From the NCBI GenBank assembly GCA_947495685.1, contig CANLZY010000004.1, positions 155,585 to 219,584 of the forward strand: 64,000 nucleotides of DNA, read 5' to 3'. This document shows, piece by piece, positions 47,774 to 56,945 of this stretch (the first letter of the stretch is position 1; each line of letters begins with the position of its first letter). The position numbers and the translations under genes were made by a program. Below the pieces are notes generated by a model. It saw only the letters and a list, made by a program, of their open reading frames with translations. It made no database searches and had not been told where the DNA came from. Source of the stretch: an uncultured Tropicimonas sp. (GTDB taxonomy: Bacteria > Pseudomonadota > Alphaproteobacteria > Rhodobacterales > Rhodobacteraceae).

Positions 47774-48528
47774 GCTCCATCCGGCACCTGGCCGGCCACA
47801 CCTGGCACGGTCGACGCGGCGCGGTTTCGAACGCGTTCCGCTATGGCGTCGATTTCATCCTGATCGACCCGGATGCCAGCGCCCTCGCGCCCGGTCTGTT
47901 TTCCCGCAATTCGTCAAATCTGGCGAGCCTTCATGACGCCGATGCCGGTGGCCCACCGGGCAAGGGGACGGGCATCCAGTGGCTGCGCTCGGTCCTGCGC
48001 GAGGGCGGTGTGACGGTGGCGGATGGTCGGGTTCTGCTGCTGACTCAACCACGCCTGATGGGGCTGGGGTTCAACCCGGTGAGTTTCTGGCTGTGCCACG
48101 ATTCCGAGGATCGCCTGCGCGTGGTGGTTTCGGAAGTGACCAACACCTTTGGCGATCGGCATTCCTATCTGTGCCACCGCGACGATTTGGGCCCGATCAC
48201 CGCTGCGGACCATCTTGAGGCGACCAAGGTCTTCCATGTCTCGCCATTCCAGCCGATTTCAGGCGGGTACCGGTTCGTGTTCGATATCCGTCCCGACAAG
48301 ATTTCGATCCGGATCGACCTGACGACCAATGGCGAAGGGCTGGTCGCAACGCTGGCCGGGCCGCTTCGACCGTTGACCAATCGGGGGATCCTGTCGGCCT
48401 GCCTGCGTCGTCCCTTGGGGGCCGCTCGGGTTCTCGGGTTGATCTACTATCAGGCCATAAAACTGAAGCTTAAGGGCGCGCCCTATCGAATCCGCCCCGA
48501 ACCTCCCACCAGCGATGTGAGCCGTTAG
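47770..48528 (+). CDS. DUF1365 family protein
   Basis: A 252-residue protein of unknown activity that nearly always accompanies the preceding oxidoreductase in these clusters. Conserved blocks include GLGFNPVSFWLC, EVTNTFGDRHSYL and KVFHVSPFQPISGGYRF. No leader or membrane segment is clear. Its start overlaps the FAD gene and it ends three bases before the SDR gene. A CFA-synthase-like methyltransferase, the usual fourth member, is absent here. Confidence 0.88.
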   Translation: MSSIRHLAGHTWHGRRGAVSNAFRYGVDFILIDPDASALAPGLFSRNSSNLASLHDADAGGPPGKGTGIQWLRSVLREGGVTVADGRVLLLTQPRLMGLGFNPVSFWLCHDSEDRLRVVVSEVTNTFGDRHSYLCHRDDLGPITAADHLEATKVFHVSPFQPISGGYRFVFDIRPDKISIRIDLTTNGEGLVATLAGPLRPLTNRGILSACLRRPLGAARVLGLIYYQAIKLKLKGAPYRIRPEPPTSDVSR

Positions 48529-48531
48529 CCG

Positions 48532-49266
48532 ATGCGAACGCTTGATGGAAAACGTTATTGGCTTGTTGGTGCGAGCGAGGGGCTTGGCCGGGCCTTGGCG
48601 ATGCAGATGAGCGACGCTGGTGCATCGCTTGTGCTGAGCGCCCGAAATGGCGATCGGCTGGATGCGCTTGCCCGGACGTTGTCCGGTCCGACGGACGTTG
48701 TGCCGCTGGATGTGACCGACACCGAGGCGTGTCAACGCGCAGCGGACGATGTCGGCGCGGTCGACGGTATCGTTTACCTGGCTGCGGTCTATTGGCCGAT
48801 GTCCGCGACGGCGCTCGACACGGCGCGTGCGGTTCAGATGTGCGACGTCAACCTGACCGGTGCGATGCGGGTCGTGTTGCCGGTGGTGGACCAGATGGTG
48901 CAGCGCGACACCGGGCACGTTGTTCTGGTCGGAAGTCTGTCCGGATACCGCGGGTTGCCCGGAGCGGTCGGCTACGGCGCGTCAAAGGCCGGCCTCATGT
49001 CGCTGGCCGAGACGCTGCACGCCGATTTGCGCAAGACGGGAGTGGCGATCCAGTGGGCATCGCCGGGGTTCATCCGCACCCGGTTGACCGACCAGAACGA
49101 TTTTTCCATGCCGTTCCTGATGGAACCTGACGCCGCCGCCGGCCGGATTGTCGCGCACATGCGATCCGGCAGCGCGTCCTGCAGTTTCCCACGGCCATTC
49201 TCGTGGGTGTTCCGCCTGAGCCAGTTCCTGCCCGACTGTGTCTATTATCGACTTTTTGCACCCTGA
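48532..49266 (+). CDS. Short-chain dehydrogenase/reductase
   Basis: A 244-residue SDR with cofactor motif GASEGLGR (13-20), catalytic Ser near 135-137 and YGASK (Tyr148, Lys152). The substrate is unknown; as the last gene of the RpoE-type operon it probably serves the same stress response. Confidence 0.88.
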   Translation: MRTLDGKRYWLVGASEGLGRALAMQMSDAGASLVLSARNGDRLDALARTLSGPTDVVPLDVTDTEACQRAADDVGAVDGIVYLAAVYWPMSATALDTARAVQMCDVNLTGAMRVVLPVVDQMVQRDTGHVVLVGSLSGYRGLPGAVGYGASKAGLMSLAETLHADLRKTGVAIQWASPGFIRTRLTDQNDFSMPFLMEPDAAAGRIVAHMRSGSASCSFPRPFSWVFRLSQFLPDCVYYRLFAP

Positions 49267-49360
49267 TCGGGCCTTGTTTGCTTTCGCGTCAACGGACCCC
49301 CTTGCCACGGACGCCGCAGCACGTGAAAAAGGTTTGCAAGTTGAAGTGAAGGGGAGGGCC

Positions 49361-49687
49361 ATGCTCGAAATCAGCACTGGAAAGATCGTGAGGGTGATCG
49401 CTCTGTCGCGCGAGTTCGGTCCGGACAGCGGCCATTTGCGCAACTACATTTCCGGCTTGAACGAAGATGAACAGGTCAGCCTTGTCGCGCTGATGTGGGT
49501 CGGACGGGACAGCTTTGATGCCGAAGAGCTGGATGAGGCGCTCAGAACCGCGCGCCGCGAGCGGTCAGCTCCGACCGAGGATTACCTGAGCGGGATGCCT
49601 GAACTGCCCGACTTTCTGGAAGACGGAATGGAAGCCATCGGGATCGACGTTGCGCATGAGGAAGACCACCTGCGCGAACGCGACTGA
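49361..49687 (+). CDS. DUF3775 family protein
   Basis: A 108-residue, acidic, cytoplasmic protein of unknown function. MLEISTGKIVRVIALSREF and the WVGRDSFDAEELDEALRTAR segment are typical. ATG 49361 with GGGGAGG is preferred over a longer frame from 49238 that overlaps the SDR gene. Confidence 0.8.
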   Translation: MLEISTGKIVRVIALSREFGPDSGHLRNYISGLNEDEQVSLVALMWVGRDSFDAEELDEALRTARRERSAPTEDYLSGMPELPDFLEDGMEAIGIDVAHEEDHLRERD

Positions 49688-49758
49688 CGCCACGGCCAAC
49701 TTTTGAACGGCCATGACGCGGCCGTTCCGGTAATCCCTTCGTCAAGTCGCCTATGCGG

Positions 49759-50901
49759 TCAGGCGAGGTGATCAACGACCATCAGGCGCTGTGCCTGAAC
49801 GTCCACCGCCTCCAGCCATGTCTTTACCAGCCGCGGGTCGCTTGGGGCAGCGGTGACGCCGGGCGCGATGGCCCGCGCGGCGACCGCATCGACTGCCAAT
49901 CCGACGGTTTGCGATACCAGCCGCGCCATGGCACTGCCGCGCGCATCCCCCCAGGCATCCATAACGTAGGTCTTGTGATAGGCCGCAACGCCGCCCTTGC
50001 TGACCTTCAGGCCGACACAGAGCACGACCCGGTCAGGCTCGTCGGTTTCATATGCGTGTTCGGCCCAGAACTGGTCCGACATCTCTTTCAGGCGGGCATC
50101 GCCGCCGGGGCCGGACAGCGTTTCGATCTCGGAAAAAACCGGCGCCCAGGCATCCTGCCAGCCGTTGAGCCGCAACGTGCCGCGCACGAATTCCTTCACC
50201 CGCCAGCCGTCTTCGAACCCGTATTCCTTCATGAACGGCAGGGAATCGCGGTTGGGATAGACCTCGAAGGTCTCCGGCGTGGGCAGCGGCGCATCGTAGT
50301 GCCGGATCGCGTCCCAGGGCCGCGCCACGTCGAGCGTGGTGTAGTCCCGGATCGACCGTGACGGCGAACGCAGGGCCTTCAGCACCCCGAGCGGCGACCA
50401 GCTGAACTTGTAGCGGAAGGCGTTGGGGATCTTGGGAACCCCACCGCAATAGGAGATGAATTCGTATTCCGCGTCCGGGGTCACGTGGCCGCCCGCCCGC
50501 ATGTCGGCGACCAACCAGTGCGCCATCAGGTGGTCGATGCCGGGGTCCAGCCCGACCTCGTTGACCAGGCAGACGCCAGCGGCCTTGGCTGCCCCATCAA
50601 GGGCGGCCATTTCAGGCGAGACGTAGGAGGACGAAACGAAATGCGCCCGTTCTTCGATGCAGGCCTGCGCCAATTGCACATGGAAGTCGCCCGGCAGCAT
50701 CGACACCACGATGTCGCCGGGGGTCAGCGCCTCGGTAAGGGTTGGCAGATCAAACGGTTCGATCCAGTCGGTCAGGTCGCCCACCGCCTCGTGGGCCTTG
50801 GCCACCGTCCGGTTCCAGACACACACCTCGTTGTTGAATTCCAGCAACCGTCGCAGGCCGGGGATGGCGCTCAACCCGGTGCCGCACCAATGAATGATCA
50901 T
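49759..50901 (-). CDS. Saccharopine dehydrogenase family protein (LYS9-like)
   Basis: A 380-residue dehydrogenase-like protein with an N-terminal Rossmann part (WCGTGLSAIPGLRRLL) and the C-terminal saccharopine-dehydrogenase domain (NEVGLDPGIDHLMA near 114). Saccharopine dehydrogenases act in lysine degradation or, in fungi, synthesis. It follows the LYS1-like gene by only 11 bases, so the two likely act on the same pathway, converting saccharopine to aminoadipate semialdehyde and glutamate. Confidence 0.87.
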   Translation of the reverse strand: MIIHWCGTGLSAIPGLRRLLEFNNEVCVWNRTVAKAHEAVGDLTDWIEPFDLPTLTEALTPGDIVVSMLPGDFHVQLAQACIEERAHFVSSSYVSPEMAALDGAAKAAGVCLVNEVGLDPGIDHLMAHWLVADMRAGGHVTPDAEYEFISYCGGVPKIPNAFRYKFSWSPLGVLKALRSPSRSIRDYTTLDVARPWDAIRHYDAPLPTPETFEVYPNRDSLPFMKEYGFEDGWRVKEFVRGTLRLNGWQDAWAPVFSEIETLSGPGGDARLKEMSDQFWAEHAYETDEPDRVVLCVGLKVSKGGVAAYHKTYVMDAWGDARGSAMARLVSQTVGLAVDAVAARAIAPGVTAAPSDPRLVKTWLEAVDVQAQRLMVVDHLA

Positions 50902-50912
50902 GTCGTTCTCCC

Positions 50913-51968
50913 TCAGACTTTGGCGACGTGGAGGTCGAAGTCTGCCTTGGCCCGACCCCAGACGCCAGTGTCGAGACTGTCGAGACTGCGCAGCGAGGGC
51001 AAGAGCTGAGTGGCAAAATCTTCCGAGCTTTCCACCGGCAGCATCGAGGGCAGGTTGTCGATGGCGGTGACATCCAGCACCGGATCGTCGCAGACCCGCA
51101 ACGCCGGCAACGCCCAGTCCGTCACCCGGTCATAGACCTTGATCGGAGAGAAGTCGCTGGACGGGTCACAGGAGATATCGCCGATGGCCGACAACCGGCG
51201 CGGCGCGGTGAGTGCCGAGGCGGGGACAAAAACCGGCGTTCCGGGGCGGGCGAGGATGCAGTTCAGGAACAGATCGTGCTGCAGGACTTCGGGGAAGGGG
51301 CCGCCATGGGCGGTTTCCTCCATGTCCCACAGGGTCGTGGCGACACCCATCGCGGCACACAGGTCGGCGGCGCCGGTACCGACGCGGCCCTTGGCGCCTA
51401 TAACGAGCGCAGTCGGCCGCGCCGGGCCGGTCGCGTCGATCTCCGCGCCCAGGTCGTCGAGCAATGCCTGCCGGCCCGGGTAGACCCCGACTGGTCCGCA
51501 GATCTCGCCGCGTTGTTGGGCGGCCCAGCATTTCAGCGCAACGGCCGCACCAGCGTACCCAGCCCAATAGCCAAAGGCCGCAACGCGGCGGCCGGTCTCG
51601 TCCACGAGATATTCCAGATCGTACAACGTGCCGCCGCCGGCCTTGAACCGTTGCAGCAGCAGGCGCCCATCGTCCTGCCCCTTGTAGGCGTGGCCAAACA
51701 TGATGTGGCGGTGTGGCAGTGGTGTGCCGTCCTGTGGCAGCTCCTTGAGGCCAAAGATGATCGCGTCCCTGGGCGCCTGCCGCCAGCTGCCGGGGGCGGC
51801 GATCTCGGCGCCCAATGCGCGGTAGGGATCGATGGGAAGTGCGCGGACCGGGCTCTGCTCGACAGTGACGCGCATACCCGCATCCAGCAGCGCCTTCACC
51901 CCTTCGGCCAGAATGCCCACACGTTCTTCGTTCGGCCGTTCCTCGGCCCGCACCCACAAATGTGTCAT
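50913..51968 (-). CDS. Saccharopine dehydrogenase, NAD+ L-lysine-forming type (LYS1-like)
   Basis: A 351-residue protein of the alanine dehydrogenase/PNT fold. The N-terminal RAEERPNEERVGI and the GHAYKGQD segment are characteristic, and the dinucleotide region contains VIGAKGRVGTGAADL. Predicted to interconvert lysine plus 2-oxoglutarate with saccharopine. With the adjacent LYS9-like gene it suggests lysine catabolism through saccharopine; direction cannot be told from sequence. Confidence 0.87.
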   Translation of the reverse strand: MTHLWVRAEERPNEERVGILAEGVKALLDAGMRVTVEQSPVRALPIDPYRALGAEIAAPGSWRQAPRDAIIFGLKELPQDGTPLPHRHIMFGHAYKGQDDGRLLLQRFKAGGGTLYDLEYLVDETGRRVAAFGYWAGYAGAAVALKCWAAQQRGEICGPVGVYPGRQALLDDLGAEIDATGPARPTALVIGAKGRVGTGAADLCAAMGVATTLWDMEETAHGGPFPEVLQHDLFLNCILARPGTPVFVPASALTAPRRLSAIGDISCDPSSDFSPIKVYDRVTDWALPALRVCDDPVLDVTAIDNLPSMLPVESSEDFATQLLPSLRSLDSLDTGVWGRAKADFDLHVAKV

Positions 51969-52068
51969 GTGATCCCTGTCTTGCTGTTTCTTCCGTCCTA
52001 GCGCGACGACCGTGGCAGGTCCATCGACCTTGCGCGCAGCGCGACCCCCTTGCCTGCGGCTTCAACGG

Positions 52069-52101
52069 AAAACGGGCGGTGATGCTTTGCACCACCGCCC
52101 G
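52069..52101 (-). terminator. Rho-independent terminator of pnp
   Basis: Nine-base outer stem (52073-52081 with 52093-52101), inner TGC/GCA pairs and, on the minus strand, a GTTTTCC tail. Located about 30 bases after the pnp stop. Confidence 0.75.
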
Positions 52102-52132
52102 CCAGATCATTGCATGTCAGAAAACGAGGTGT

Positions 52133-54268
52133 TTACTCGGTCTCTTCCGTGTTCTTTGCTTCTTCGCCGGTTTCCTGGTCGACAACTTTCATCGACAGGC
52201 GAACCTTGCCGCGATCGTCAAAGCCCAGCAGCTTGACCCAGACTTCCTGGCCCTCTTTCAGGACGTCGGACGGATGGTTCAGGCGGCGATTCTCGATTTG
52301 CGAGACGTGCACGAGGCCGTCACGCTTGCCGAAGAAGTTCACGAAGGCGCCGAAATCGACGATCTTCACGACCTTGCCCTTGTAGACCTTGCCTTCTTCG
52401 GGCTCTGCCACGATCGAATAGATCATGTCATAGGCCCGCTGGATGGCTTCGGCGTTCGGCGAGGCGATCTTGATCACGCCATCGTCGTTGATGTCGACCT
52501 TGGCGCCCGACATTTCGACGATCTCGCGGATGACCTTGCCGCCCGAGCCGATCACTTCACGGATCTTGTCGGTCGGGATGTTCATCGTCTCGATGCGCGG
52601 GGCGTGGGCCGAGAACTCGGTCCGGCCGGAGGTCAGGGCCTTGGACATTTCGCCGAGGATGTGCAGACGGCCTTCCTTGGCTTGCGCCAGGGCCTGCTTC
52701 ATGATGTCGGGCGTGATGCCGGCAACCTTGATGTCCATCTGCAGTGACGTGATGCCTGCTTCGGTACCGGCAACCTTGAAGTCCATGTCGCCGAGGTGAT
52801 CCTCGTCGCCCAGGATGTCGGTCAGAACGGCATAGGAGCCGTCATCTTCCAGCACCAGACCCATCGCAACACCTGCAACCGGTGCCTTCAGCGGAACGCC
52901 CGCATCCATCATCGACAGCGAGGAGCCGCAGACGGTGGCCATGGAGGACGAGCCGTTGGACTCGGTGATCTCGGAGACCAGGCGGATGGTGTAAGGGAAA
53001 TCGGTGGGAGCGGGCAGGACGGCCTGAAGGGCGCGCCAGGCAAGCTTGCCGTGACCGATTTCGCGACGGCCCGGAGGTCCGAAGCGACCGACTTCGCCAA
53101 CCGAATACGGCGGGAAGTTGTAGTGCAGCATGAAGTTGCTGCGGTAGTTGCCGTGCAGCGCGTCGATGATCTGCTCGTCTTCGCCGGTACCCAGCGTGGT
53201 GATGACCAGGCCCTGGGTCTCGCCACGGGTGAACAGGGCAGAGCCGTGCGTGCGCGGCAGCAATCCGACTTCGGACGCGATCGAGCGCACGGTGGTCGTG
53301 TTGCGACCGTCGATACGCTTGCCGTTCTTGACGACATCGCCGCGCAGGATCGAGCTTTCCAGCTTTTTCAGGGCAGAGCCAAGGTTGGCGTCGGCCAGCT
53401 GCTCTTCGGTCAGGGCGCCGGTGATCTTGGCACGAACCGCAGACACCGCGTTGGTGCGTTCCTGCTTGTCGAGAATCGCGTAGGCGGCGCGCATCTCTTC
53501 TTCACCGGCAGCCTTTACGGCAGCGAACAGGTCGGAATAGTTGGGCGGCTGGTAGTCGAAGGGCTCCTTGGCGCAGTCTTCGGCCAGATCGATGATCAGG
53601 TCGATGACCGGCTGGATCTGCTCGTGGGCAAAGACCACGGCGCCGAGCATCTCGTCTTCGCTCAGCTCGTAGGCTTCCGACTCGACCATCATCACGGCGT
53701 CCTTGGTGCCGGCGACAACCAGGTCCAGGCGCTGCTCGGGGTTGAGGCGCAGCTGGTCCATATCGGACACTTCGGGGTTCAGAACGTATTCGCCATCGGA
53801 GAAACCGACGCGGCAGGCGGCGATCGGGCCCATGAACGGAACGCCCGAGATCGTCAGCGCAGCCGAGGCGGCGATCATGGCAACCATGTCGGGATCGTTG
53901 ACCAGATCGTGGCTCAGCACGGTGCAGATCACCAGCACTTCATGTTTGAAGCCGGGAACGAACAACGGGCGGATCGGACGGTCGATCAGACGCGAGGTCA
54001 GCGTTTCCTTTTCGGTGGGGCGGCCTTCACGCTTGAAGAAGCCACCCGGCACCTTGCCGGCTGCGTAATACTTTTCCTGGTAGTGAACGGTCAGCGGGAA
54101 GAAGTCCTGGCCCGGTTTGGGGGCCTTGGCAAAGGTCACGTTGGCCATGACCGCAGTCTCGCCCAATGTGGCGATGACGGAGCCGTCGGCCTGACGGGCA
54201 ACCTTGCCGGTTTCCAGTGTAAGCGTCTCTTCGCCCCACTGCATGGATTTCTTGGTTTCGGTAAACAT
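52133..54268 (-). CDS. pnp: Polyribonucleotide nucleotidyltransferase (PNPase)
   Basis: Phosphorolytic 3'-5' exoribonuclease and degradosome component, 711 residues. Two RNase PH domains (about 10-145 and 310-460) flank an alpha-helical linker; a KH domain (about 555-615) and an S1 domain (about 622-690) follow. Two adjacent ATG codons (54271, 54268) follow AGGATAAT; I use the second, which gives the usual MFTETKKS start. Normally directly after rpsO; here two other genes intervene. Confidence 0.95.
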   Translation of the reverse strand: MFTETKKSMQWGEETLTLETGKVARQADGSVIATLGETAVMANVTFAKAPKPGQDFFPLTVHYQEKYYAAGKVPGGFFKREGRPTEKETLTSRLIDRPIRPLFVPGFKHEVLVICTVLSHDLVNDPDMVAMIAASAALTISGVPFMGPIAACRVGFSDGEYVLNPEVSDMDQLRLNPEQRLDLVVAGTKDAVMMVESEAYELSEDEMLGAVVFAHEQIQPVIDLIIDLAEDCAKEPFDYQPPNYSDLFAAVKAAGEEEMRAAYAILDKQERTNAVSAVRAKITGALTEEQLADANLGSALKKLESSILRGDVVKNGKRIDGRNTTTVRSIASEVGLLPRTHGSALFTRGETQGLVITTLGTGEDEQIIDALHGNYRSNFMLHYNFPPYSVGEVGRFGPPGRREIGHGKLAWRALQAVLPAPTDFPYTIRLVSEITESNGSSSMATVCGSSLSMMDAGVPLKAPVAGVAMGLVLEDDGSYAVLTDILGDEDHLGDMDFKVAGTEAGITSLQMDIKVAGITPDIMKQALAQAKEGRLHILGEMSKALTSGRTEFSAHAPRIETMNIPTDKIREVIGSGGKVIREIVEMSGAKVDINDDGVIKIASPNAEAIQRAYDMIYSIVAEPEEGKVYKGKVVKIVDFGAFVNFFGKRDGLVHVSQIENRRLNHPSDVLKEGQEVWVKLLGFDDRGKVRLSMKVVDQETGEEAKNTEETE

Positions 54269-54446
54269 CATATTATCCTGTTGGGGAGCGCTCCCGGGCC
54301 CATCCCGGGTCTCCCGTTTGAATGGCGGCCCCATTGCCGCCGACCCCTATCCTGTAGCACGCGCCCGGGGTCCGAGGCGTCACGTCTCAGATGGGCGGCG
54401 CATACAGGAGAATGCGGGGTTTGGGAAGTAGCGGATTTTTTTGCAC

Positions 54447-55085
54447 TCACTCCGGCGCAGTGCCGCCGAAGCTGTTCATGGCGTTCACCGTCTCTGCCAG
54501 TGAACGCCGCGCGCCGGTCTGAAGGTACTCCATCGCGTTCAACGCGGCCTCGTGCGCCGGGATGCTGGAACCGCCGACACACTCCTCGATGACCCGGCAG
54601 AAATAGTCCGACTGATGGCCGTCGACAAAGGTGTAGTGCACACAGACATCTGTCAGCCCGCCCACCAGCAGCAATGTCTCGACCTTGAGGCCGCGCAGAA
54701 GGATCTCGAAATCGGTGCCGAAAAAGGCCGAGTACCGGCGTTTGGGTACGACGTAGTCGTCTTGCCGGACATCCATCTGTTGGATCGCAAGTGCGGTGCC
54801 CAGAGCGTTTTCCAGGCAATGCGCATCCTCGGCACCATCCAGTTCGCGGCCAAAATCGATGCCGTCGGGGCGGTGAACCTCCTGAACGAAGATGACGGGA
54901 ATGTCATTCGCGCGGGCGGCGTCGATGGCGGTGCGCGCTGCCAGCATGCGCTCCTTGTAGCCGGGCATGTTGTCGATGGCGCGAACCGCGCTGTCGTCGA
55001 TGAAGGTGCTGGCCTGGATGTCGATCACGATCAGGGCCGGTCGCCCCTCGATCAGTTCGCGGGGCAGGGTGGACTGGTTTGCCAT
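54447..55085 (-). CDS. Cysteine hydrolase family protein (isochorismatase-like)
   Basis: A 212-residue hydrolase with the family triad Asp22 (IDIQ), Lys115 and Cys148 (LTDVCVHYT). Substrates in the family include isochorismate, nicotinamide, carbamoyl compounds and ureidoacrylate, so none is assigned. It lies back to back with the guanidine-controlled sugE, which might hint at a guanidine- or urea-derivative substrate, but this is only context. Confidence 0.87.
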   Translation of the reverse strand: MANQSTLPRELIEGRPALIVIDIQASTFIDDSAVRAIDNMPGYKERMLAARTAIDAARANDIPVIFVQEVHRPDGIDFGRELDGAEDAHCLENALGTALAIQQMDVRQDDYVVPKRRYSAFFGTDFEILLRGLKVETLLLVGGLTDVCVHYTFVDGHQSDYFCRVIEECVGGSSIPAHEAALNAMEYLQTGARRSLAETVNAMNSFGGTAPE

Positions 55086-55199
55086 GGTGACGGTCTTTCT
55101 GGTGGTAACTCTGGTGCGGATTCACGGTGGGCCGTTGCCGCATGCTTGCCCAACAAGATCCGGATTGCTAGAGCCTGCCGCGGGCTGCGTGACCGCAGC

Positions 55200-55246
55200 G
55201 GAGGACGACCTCCCCCATCGTGGGTATCATTCCGGGACGACCCGGA
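55200..55246 (+). ncRNA. Guanidine-II riboswitch (mini-ykkC)
   Basis: Two GC-rich hairpins, each capped by an ACGA loop: P1 55200-55213 (GGAGG-ACGA-CCTCC) and P2 55231-55246 (TCCGGG-ACGA-CCCGGA), joined by a 17-base linker. Two stem-loops with ACGR tetraloops are the definition of the guanidine-II class, whose loops kiss when guanidine binds. The ribosome-binding GGGAGAGGAA follows immediately before ATG 55265 of sugE, fitting control of translation. Confidence 0.92.
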
Positions 55247-55264
55247 CAGGGAGAGGAATGTACC

Positions 55265-55579
55265 ATGCCCTGGATCATCCTGATCGTTGCGGGCCTGTTC
55301 GAAGTCGTCTGGGCCTATTGCATGAAACAGTCGGACGGTTTCACCCGGCTGGGACCGACGGCACTGATGCTGGTGACGATGTTTGTTTCGATCTGGTTGT
55401 TGGCGCTCGCGATGCGCAGCCTGCCGCTGGGCACATCCTACATGGTCTGGACCGGGATCGGCGCCGTCGGCAGCTTTGTCGCCGGGATCGTGATGCTGGG
55501 CGAAGTGGCGAGCCCGATGCGGCTGGTGGCGGCGGCTTTGATCGTGGCCGGCATCGCGGTGATGAAGCTGGCCTCCTGA
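55265..55579 (+). CDS. sugE: SMR-family guanidinium exporter (SugE/Gdx)
   Basis: Small inner-membrane transporter of 104 residues with four helices and the conserved Glu13 in LFEVVWAYCMKQ (11-22). SugE/Gdx proteins exchange guanidinium for protons rather than acting as broad drug pumps, and the guanidine-II riboswitch directly upstream supports that here. Confidence 0.95.
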   Translation: MPWIILIVAGLFEVVWAYCMKQSDGFTRLGPTALMLVTMFVSIWLLALAMRSLPLGTSYMVWTGIGAVGSFVAGIVMLGEVASPMRLVAAALIVAGIAVMKLAS

Positions 55580-55586
55580 AACGACA

Positions 55587-55612
55587 AACGCCCGCTCGTT
55601 GGAGCGGGCGTT
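55587..55612. terminator. Bidirectional terminator between sugE and rpsO
   Basis: Eleven-base perfect stem (55587-55597 with 55602-55612), four-base loop, between convergent stops. U-tracts are short (TTT on the minus strand). Confidence 0.65.
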
Positions 55613-55632
55613 GCCAGTGAATTCCGCAGGAG

Positions 55633-55902
55633 TTAGCGACGGATGCCGAGGCGCTTGATGAGGTCCTGATAACGGGCCTCTTCCTTGCCTCTGAGGTAGT
55701 CCAGCAGTTTCCGGCGCGTGGCGACGAGCTTCAGAAGACCACGACGGGAGTGGTTGTCCTTCTTGTGGGTCTTGAAGTGCTCGGTCAGGGTGTTGATGCG
55801 CGAGGTCAGAATGGCAACCTGGACTTCGGGCGAACCGGTGTCGCCTTCCTTGGTTGCGTATTCCTTCATGACGACGCTTTTCGCTTCGACGGTAATCGAC
55901 AT
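55633..55902 (-). CDS. rpsO: 30S ribosomal protein S15
   Basis: Primary 16S rRNA-binding protein of 89 residues. Conserved segments [17 protein letters not shown] and [15 protein letters not shown] are present. ATG 55902 follows AAAGGAGACCCCG. S15 usually represses its own mRNA; the leader upstream (55903 onward) is long enough for that but I cannot show the structure. Confidence 0.97.
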   Translation of the reverse strand: MSITVEAKSVVMKEYATKEGDTGSPEVQVAILTSRINTLTEHFKTHKKDNHSRRGLLKLVATRRKLLDYLRGKEEARYQDLIKRLGIRR

Positions 55903-56414
55903 CGGGGTCTCCTTTGCAAGGTTCAGGGTTCATGGCGCAAGCCGGGATGTCGTCCAGCAGGGCCCGTGGAGAGATATCCGCGACTCGGTAAGGACCGCAG
56001 ATGGGGGCTGATAGAGGAAACCGGACGCAAACGGAAGAGGTTTTGTGAATCCTGTCTGGTCCAGCCGGGGAACTGAGGATCCGTTGGCGACAATCCCCGG
56101 TCCGGCGGGGGCTGACCTTCCCGAGTTGGAACGAGCAGATGCCCGGGTTTGACAGGGTTTCGCTCGGACGCCAGCGGAGTTGTTCGAGAGACAGGTCTTG
56201 GTCGGGCAAGCGGCCATGGATCATCGATGGCGGGTGGTATGGCCGGGATCACTGGCTTGTCCTCCGAAGAGGATCAGATCGTCGCGCCCCATGACGGCAT
56301 TGCGAGGTCGGATGCGTAGGTCATGCTGCCTTGGAACGGGGTGGGGCATCGATCCGAATGAATGCTTCCGAAGGGCGCAGGTCCTTGCGGGACGCAGGCT
56401 CGCGATGTCGCATG
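55903..56414. other. Intergenic region between DUF1643 gene and rpsO
   Basis: About 510 bases with no supported gene. It should contain the rpsO leader and promoter on the minus strand. A short inverted repeat TCCTC-CGAA-GAGGA lies near 56260. No insertion element was seen. Confidence 0.5.
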
Positions 56415-56945
56415 TCAGGCCAAGGTTCGGGCCAGATCGGGCTGCCAGGACTCGGGCTGGGTGTCATAGCTGATGTAGAGCGGATGACGTGGCTGGCCGG
56501 TCCGGGTCTGCCCGAGGCAGAGCAACGGGCGACCGGTGCCGTGCAGCAGGCGCGCGACCTCGGTCCCGCGGTTCTGGTGCACTCCGTGCGCTCCCCAGGC
56601 GCAGAGGATGTCGGTGGCCCAGAGGCAACCTTCCAGCAAGACACGGTCATTGTCCGGTCCGACCGGGGCAGACGCCTTGCGCATGATGGTCGGGTCGGTT
56701 TCGCGCCAGGCAAAGATGTTGCAGGCCCGAAACCCGCCATAGCCAAGCGCACGGGCCCGGCGTTCGCAACGTTCGATCGTGGGGTCGTTGGCCTGTTCTG
56801 TCGCTTTCGACGGGTTCAGCATGATGTAGAGCAGCCGGCGCCCCGTCTTGTCCCAGGTGCGGGTCAAGGCGTAGCGATAGCCTTCGCAGTCGGAATATAC
56901 CGCTGAAGACGGCGCGTCGCCCTTTTGAAAGGTGCGGGTGATCAT
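56415..56945 (-). CDS. DUF1643 family protein
   Basis: A 176-residue cytoplasmic protein of unknown function. The block [20 protein letters not shown] is the family hallmark, followed by [18 protein letters not shown]. It overlaps truB by four bases and separates truB from rpsO. Confidence 0.87.
   Translation of the reverse strand: MITRTFQKGDAPSSAVYSDCEGYRYALTRTWDKTGRRLLYIMLNPSKATEQANDPTIERCERRARALGYGGFRACNIFAWRETDPTIMRKASAPVGPDNDRVLLEGCLWATDILCAWGAHGVHQNRGTEVARLLHGTGRPLLCLGQTRTGQPRHPLYISYDTQPESWQPDLARTLA

Noticed and set aside
52796-54592. 598-codon frame opposite pnp
   Set aside because: Shadow of pnp; no start signal and low-complexity composition.
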